From contig CACBGU010000002.1 of NCBI GenBank assembly GCA_902538885.1, positions 1-64,000 of the forward strand: 64,000 bases of DNA, written 5' to 3'. Made by a program: the position numbers and the translations under genes. Position 1 is the stretch's first letter, and the number at the start of each line of letters is the position of its first letter. Below the pieces are notes generated by a model. The model saw nothing but the letters and a program-made list of their open reading frames with translations. It searched no databases and was not told the origin of the DNA. This DNA comes from an uncultured Pelagibacteraceae bacterium. Lineage in GTDB: Bacteria; Pseudomonadota; Alphaproteobacteria; Pelagibacterales; Pelagibacteraceae. Below are positions 61,327 to 64,000 of this stretch, in pieces.

Positions 61327-63171
61327 ATGAAAAAAATTACCCTCACATGTGCTCATGCGATAGTTAAATATTTAATTTCTCAGAAAATATTAATTAACGG
61401 TAAAAAAGAACCTTTATTTCCGGGTGTCTTCGGAATTTTTGGACATGGAAATGTAGCTTGCTTAGGTCAAGCACTAGAGGAAAATCAAAAAGAACTTCCA
61501 ACATATAGAGGGCATCACGAACAAAATATGGCACTTACAGGAATTGGATATGCTAGAGCGAAAAGAAGACAACAAATTTTTGTAGCAACATCTTCTGTTG
61601 GACCTGGGGCAACAAATATGGTTACAGCTGCTGCAGTTGCTATGAGTAACAGATTACCAATTTTATTTTTACCTGGAGACACTTATGCAAATAGAATGCC
61701 AGATCCAGTATTGCAACAAGTTGAGCATTTTAATAACCCAGGAATAACAGCTAACGATGCATTTAAACCAGTTACAAGATATTTTGATCGAATAATCAGA
61801 CCAGAGCAGATTATTCAATCATTCCCGGCAGCAGTTCAAACAATGTTAGATCCTGCAGATTGTGGTCCTGCATGTATCGCTTTAAGTCAAGATATACAAG
61901 GTCAAACTTTTGATTATCCTGAAGAATTTTTTAAAGAAAGAGTTCACGCGATTAGAAGACCAAGACCGGATGAATTTCAAATTAAAGAGGCAGCAGAAAA
62001 AATTAAGTCATCTAAAAATCCAATTATAATTTCAGGTGGTGGAGTTTTTTACTCAGATGCAATGGATGAGTTAAGTCAATTTGCAATTAAACACAACATA
62101 CCAGTTACTCAAACTGTAATGGGATATTCTACAATGAAAAGAGATCATTCTCATTTTGCAGGCCAGATTGGCGGTTTAGGAGGAAAAAATACAAATTCAT
62201 TAGCAAAAGAAACAGATTTAGCAATTGCAGTTGGAACCAAACTTGCAGATTTTACAACTGGTTCATGGGCAAATTTTGAAAACGAAAATTTTAAACTAGT
62301 TTCAATAAATGTATCAAGATTTGATGCTAACAAACATTTAGCGCAAGCGGTCATTGGAGATGCTAAAGTTTCATTAACAGAGCTATCCCAAGCATTAGGT
62401 AGTTGGAAAGCTGGAGAAGAATGGAATAAAAAATCTCAAACTGAACTCAAATCCTGGAATGAACATATAGACAAAGAGAGTGCGCCAACAAATCAAGAAG
62501 TTCCAAGTTATGTTCAGGTAATTGGCGCGATTTATAGAAACTCTGACCCAACAGATATTGCTGTTACTGCAGCAGGAGGTTTAGTTGGTGAAGTTGTTCA
62601 AGTTTGGAGACCTAGAGAATTAAATACTCATGAAACAGAGTGGGGTTTTAGTTGTATGAGTTATGAAATTTCTGGAGCGCTTGGAATAAAAATGGCTAAT
62701 CCTGATAAAGAAGTAATTTCTTTTGTAGGAGATGGTTCTTATCTTCTAAATAATACAGATATTTATTCATCAGTTATTACAAAAAACAAATTGATAATTA
62801 TAGTTTGTGATAATGGTGGGTTTGCAGTTATCAATCGACTCCAATTATTTAAAGGTGGTAAAGAATATAACAACTTATTAAAGAGCTCTAATACTCCTGG
62901 ACTAGTTGATGTTGATTTTGCAAAACATGCAGAAAGTATGGGAGCTAAATCTGAACATGTTAATTCAATTTCAGATCTTGAAGCTGCATTTAAGAGAGCA
63001 AAAGCATCCGATGTAACATACGTTATTTCAATTAAAACTCATGCTTATAAATGGGTTGAGGGATCAGCTTTTTGGGATAGCCCTACACTAGAAATTCCGA
63101 CAACTAAAGAGAATGAAGAAGCTTTAAAACTTTATAAAGAAGGAAAAGGCAAACAAAGACAAGGTGTATAA
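61327..63171 (+). CDS. iolD: IolD-like ThDP-dependent hydrolase
   Basis: 3D-(3,5/4)-trihydroxycyclohexane-1,2-dione hydrolase of inositol breakdown: opens the ring of the IolE product. The 614-residue protein begins TLTCAHAIVKYLISQKI, PLFPGVFGIFGHGNVACLGQ, and THRGHHEQ-type YRGHHEQNMAL with the catalytic Glu of ThDP enzymes. It has a C-terminal ThDP-binding GDGSYLLNNTDIYS motif and IIVCDNGGFAVINRLQ. It is divergent from the aldehyde dehydrogenase gene and followed by a Gfo/Idh gene; iolG and iolE lie 17 kb away. Confidence 0.9.
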   Translation: MKKITLTCAHAIVKYLISQKILINGKKEPLFPGVFGIFGHGNVACLGQALEENQKELPTYRGHHEQNMALTGIGYARAKRRQQIFVATSSVGPGATNMVTAAAVAMSNRLPILFLPGDTYANRMPDPVLQQVEHFNNPGITANDAFKPVTRYFDRIIRPEQIIQSFPAAVQTMLDPADCGPACIALSQDIQGQTFDYPEEFFKERVHAIRRPRPDEFQIKEAAEKIKSSKNPIIISGGGVFYSDAMDELSQFAIKHNIPVTQTVMGYSTMKRDHSHFAGQIGGLGGKNTNSLAKETDLAIAVGTKLADFTTGSWANFENENFKLVSINVSRFDANKHLAQAVIGDAKVSLTELSQALGSWKAGEEWNKKSQTELKSWNEHIDKESAPTNQEVPSYVQVIGAIYRNSDPTDIAVTAAGGLVGEVVQVWRPRELNTHETEWGFSCMSYEISGALGIKMANPDKEVISFVGDGSYLLNNTDIYSSVITKNKLIIIVCDNGGFAVINRLQLFKGGKEYNNLLKSSNTPGLVDVDFAKHAESMGAKSEHVNSISDLEAAFKRAKASDVTYVISIKTHAYKWVEGSAFWDSPTLEIPTTKENEEALKLYKEGKGKQRQGV

Positions 63172-63177
63172 ACCTTT

Positions 63178-64000
63178 ATGAACAAAATTTTCAAAGTCGG
63201 TCTTATTGGCTGTGGTCATATTTCAGAAACTTATTTTAGAGCTCAAGAATATTTTAATAATATTAGAATAGTTAAGTGTGCAGATATAAATATGGAAGCA
63301 GCTAAAAAGTGTGCAATTCATTATAATATTGAAGCTTTAACAGTAGAGGAACTTTTAAAAGATAAAGAAATTGAAATAATTCTAAATCTGACGATCCCGG
63401 GAGCACATTACGAAGTTTCTAAAATGGCTCTAGAAAATGGAAAACATTCATATGCTGAAAAACCAATGGCAGTAAATTTTGAGGATGGAAAAAAATTACT
63501 TGAATTAGCTAAAGAAAAAAATCTTTATATAGGAAATGCTCCAGATACATTTTTAGGAGGAGGAATTCAAAAAACTAGAGAGTTAATTGATAATGGTGTG
63601 ATTGGTGATATTAAATTAGGAAATGCTATATTTGCATTTCCAGGAGTTCAATCCTACCACCCAAATCCAGAAAGTTGGTTTGCAGAAAATGAAGGAGGAC
63701 CTGTTATTGATATGGGTCCATACTATTTAACTGCATTAGTAAATCTCATTGGACCAGCAAAACAAGTGCAAGGAAGATGTACAAAAGTTTTTGAAGAAAG
63801 AGAAATCGGAATTGGTCCGAAAAAAGGTCAAAAATTTAAAGTTGAAACACCTACAACTTACTTGGCAACAATACAATTTGAAAATGATTGTATAATTCAA
63901 ATAACTTTATCATTTGATGTTGTTGCTCATCAAAGAAATCATATTGAGCTTTATGGAAACAAAGGATCAATAATTGTTCCTGATCCAAACATGTTTGGTG
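63178..64000 (+). CDS. Gfo/Idh/MocA-family oxidoreductase (3' truncated by window edge)
   Basis: Reads open from ATG at 63178 to the last base, at least 274 codons. The Rossmann motif VGLIGCGHISETYFRAQ, AEKPMAVNFEDGKKL (catalytic Lys region) and LGGGIQKTRELIDNGVIGD are visible, then GGPVIDMGPYYLTALVNLIGP and YGNKGSIIVPDP. It follows iolD by six bases and is likely in its operon, giving a fourth Gfo/Idh enzyme in the region. The reaction is unknown; oxidation of an inositol-related or ring-opened product is plausible. Confidence 0.9.
   Translation, partial: MNKIFKVGLIGCGHISETYFRAQEYFNNIRIVKCADINMEAAKKCAIHYNIEALTVEELLKDKEIEIILNLTIPGAHYEVSKMALENGKHSYAEKPMAVNFEDGKKLLELAKEKNLYIGNAPDTFLGGGIQKTRELIDNGVIGDIKLGNAIFAFPGVQSYHPNPESWFAENEGGPVIDMGPYYLTALVNLIGPAKQVQGRCTKVFEEREIGIGPKKGQKFKVETPTTYLATIQFENDCIIQITLSFDVVAHQRNHIELYGNKGSIIVPDPNMFG

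Noticed and set aside
1..64000. CRISPR array, IS element, prophage, rRNA or tRNA genes
   Set aside because: No regularly spaced repeats, transposase, integrase, capsid gene or rRNA-like sequence, and no convincing tRNA cloverleaf, was seen by eye.

Overview
The window is AT-rich, densely packed bacterial chromosome and looks like the SAR11 clade (Candidatus Pelagibacter type). This is inferred from the lysine/asparagine/isoleucine-rich proteins, very short spacers (none reaches 300 bases; the longest is the 163-base leader at 26798-26960), alphaproteobacterial gene neighbours (aroQ-accB-accC, NDUFA12 with DUF2155, mrcA-prfB, tyrS-anmK), a SAM-riboswitch-like leader on a betaine/homocysteine methyltransferase-type gene, and many single-operon transporters and oxidoreductases. 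No rRNA, tRNA, CRISPR array, insertion sequence or phage gene was seen.

Layout. 1-16450 is core: the end of aspS, a free-standing NrdJ C-terminal-like protein, NDUFA12 and DUF2155 proteins, aroQ-accB-accC, thiS-thiG, an RNase E/G, mrcA, prfB (with its programmed frameshift), an AsmA-like protein, tyrS, anmK and an alpha/beta hydrolase. 16535-22745 is one SUF iron-sulfur operon headed by an IscR-like repressor with a palindrome lying on its own promoter. 22812-28335 holds a small unknown gene, glnA, a YbaK-type deacylase, a DMT permease, the methyltransferase with a possible tandem riboswitch leader, a 2OG oxygenase and a TauE/SafE permease.

28345-38747 is a molybdenum region: MoaB, CoxG, a form II CO-dehydrogenase-like hydroxylase (S, L and M subunits), XdhC in two pieces, a MocA-like cytidylyltransferase, MsrPQ, and moaA-C-D-E. 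Cofactor makers, cofactor inserters and users sit together.

38819-64000 is an accessory catabolic region. A CUT2 sugar ABC transporter, IolG, a second Gfo/Idh protein and a divergent IolE form an inositol-type cluster, and IolD lies 17 kb away. Between them are a TRAP transporter, two D-2-hydroxyacid dehydrogenases, more Gfo/Idh dehydrogenases, a di-heme peroxidase, a Sel1 protein, two 2OG oxygenases, a PanE-like reductase, a C11orf54-like (DUF1907) protein, a MarR-like regulator, a PanB-like protein lacking the usual PanB catalytic residues, an HpaI-type aldolase and an aldehyde dehydrogenase. The last group is the best candidate for an undescribed pathway: the parts suggest uptake of a polyol, sugar acid or related hydroxylated carboxylate, oxidation, retro-aldol cleavage and aldehyde oxidation, but the substrate cannot be read from the sequence.

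Family assignments come from recognising motifs and overall sequence pattern by eye; no database search was run.
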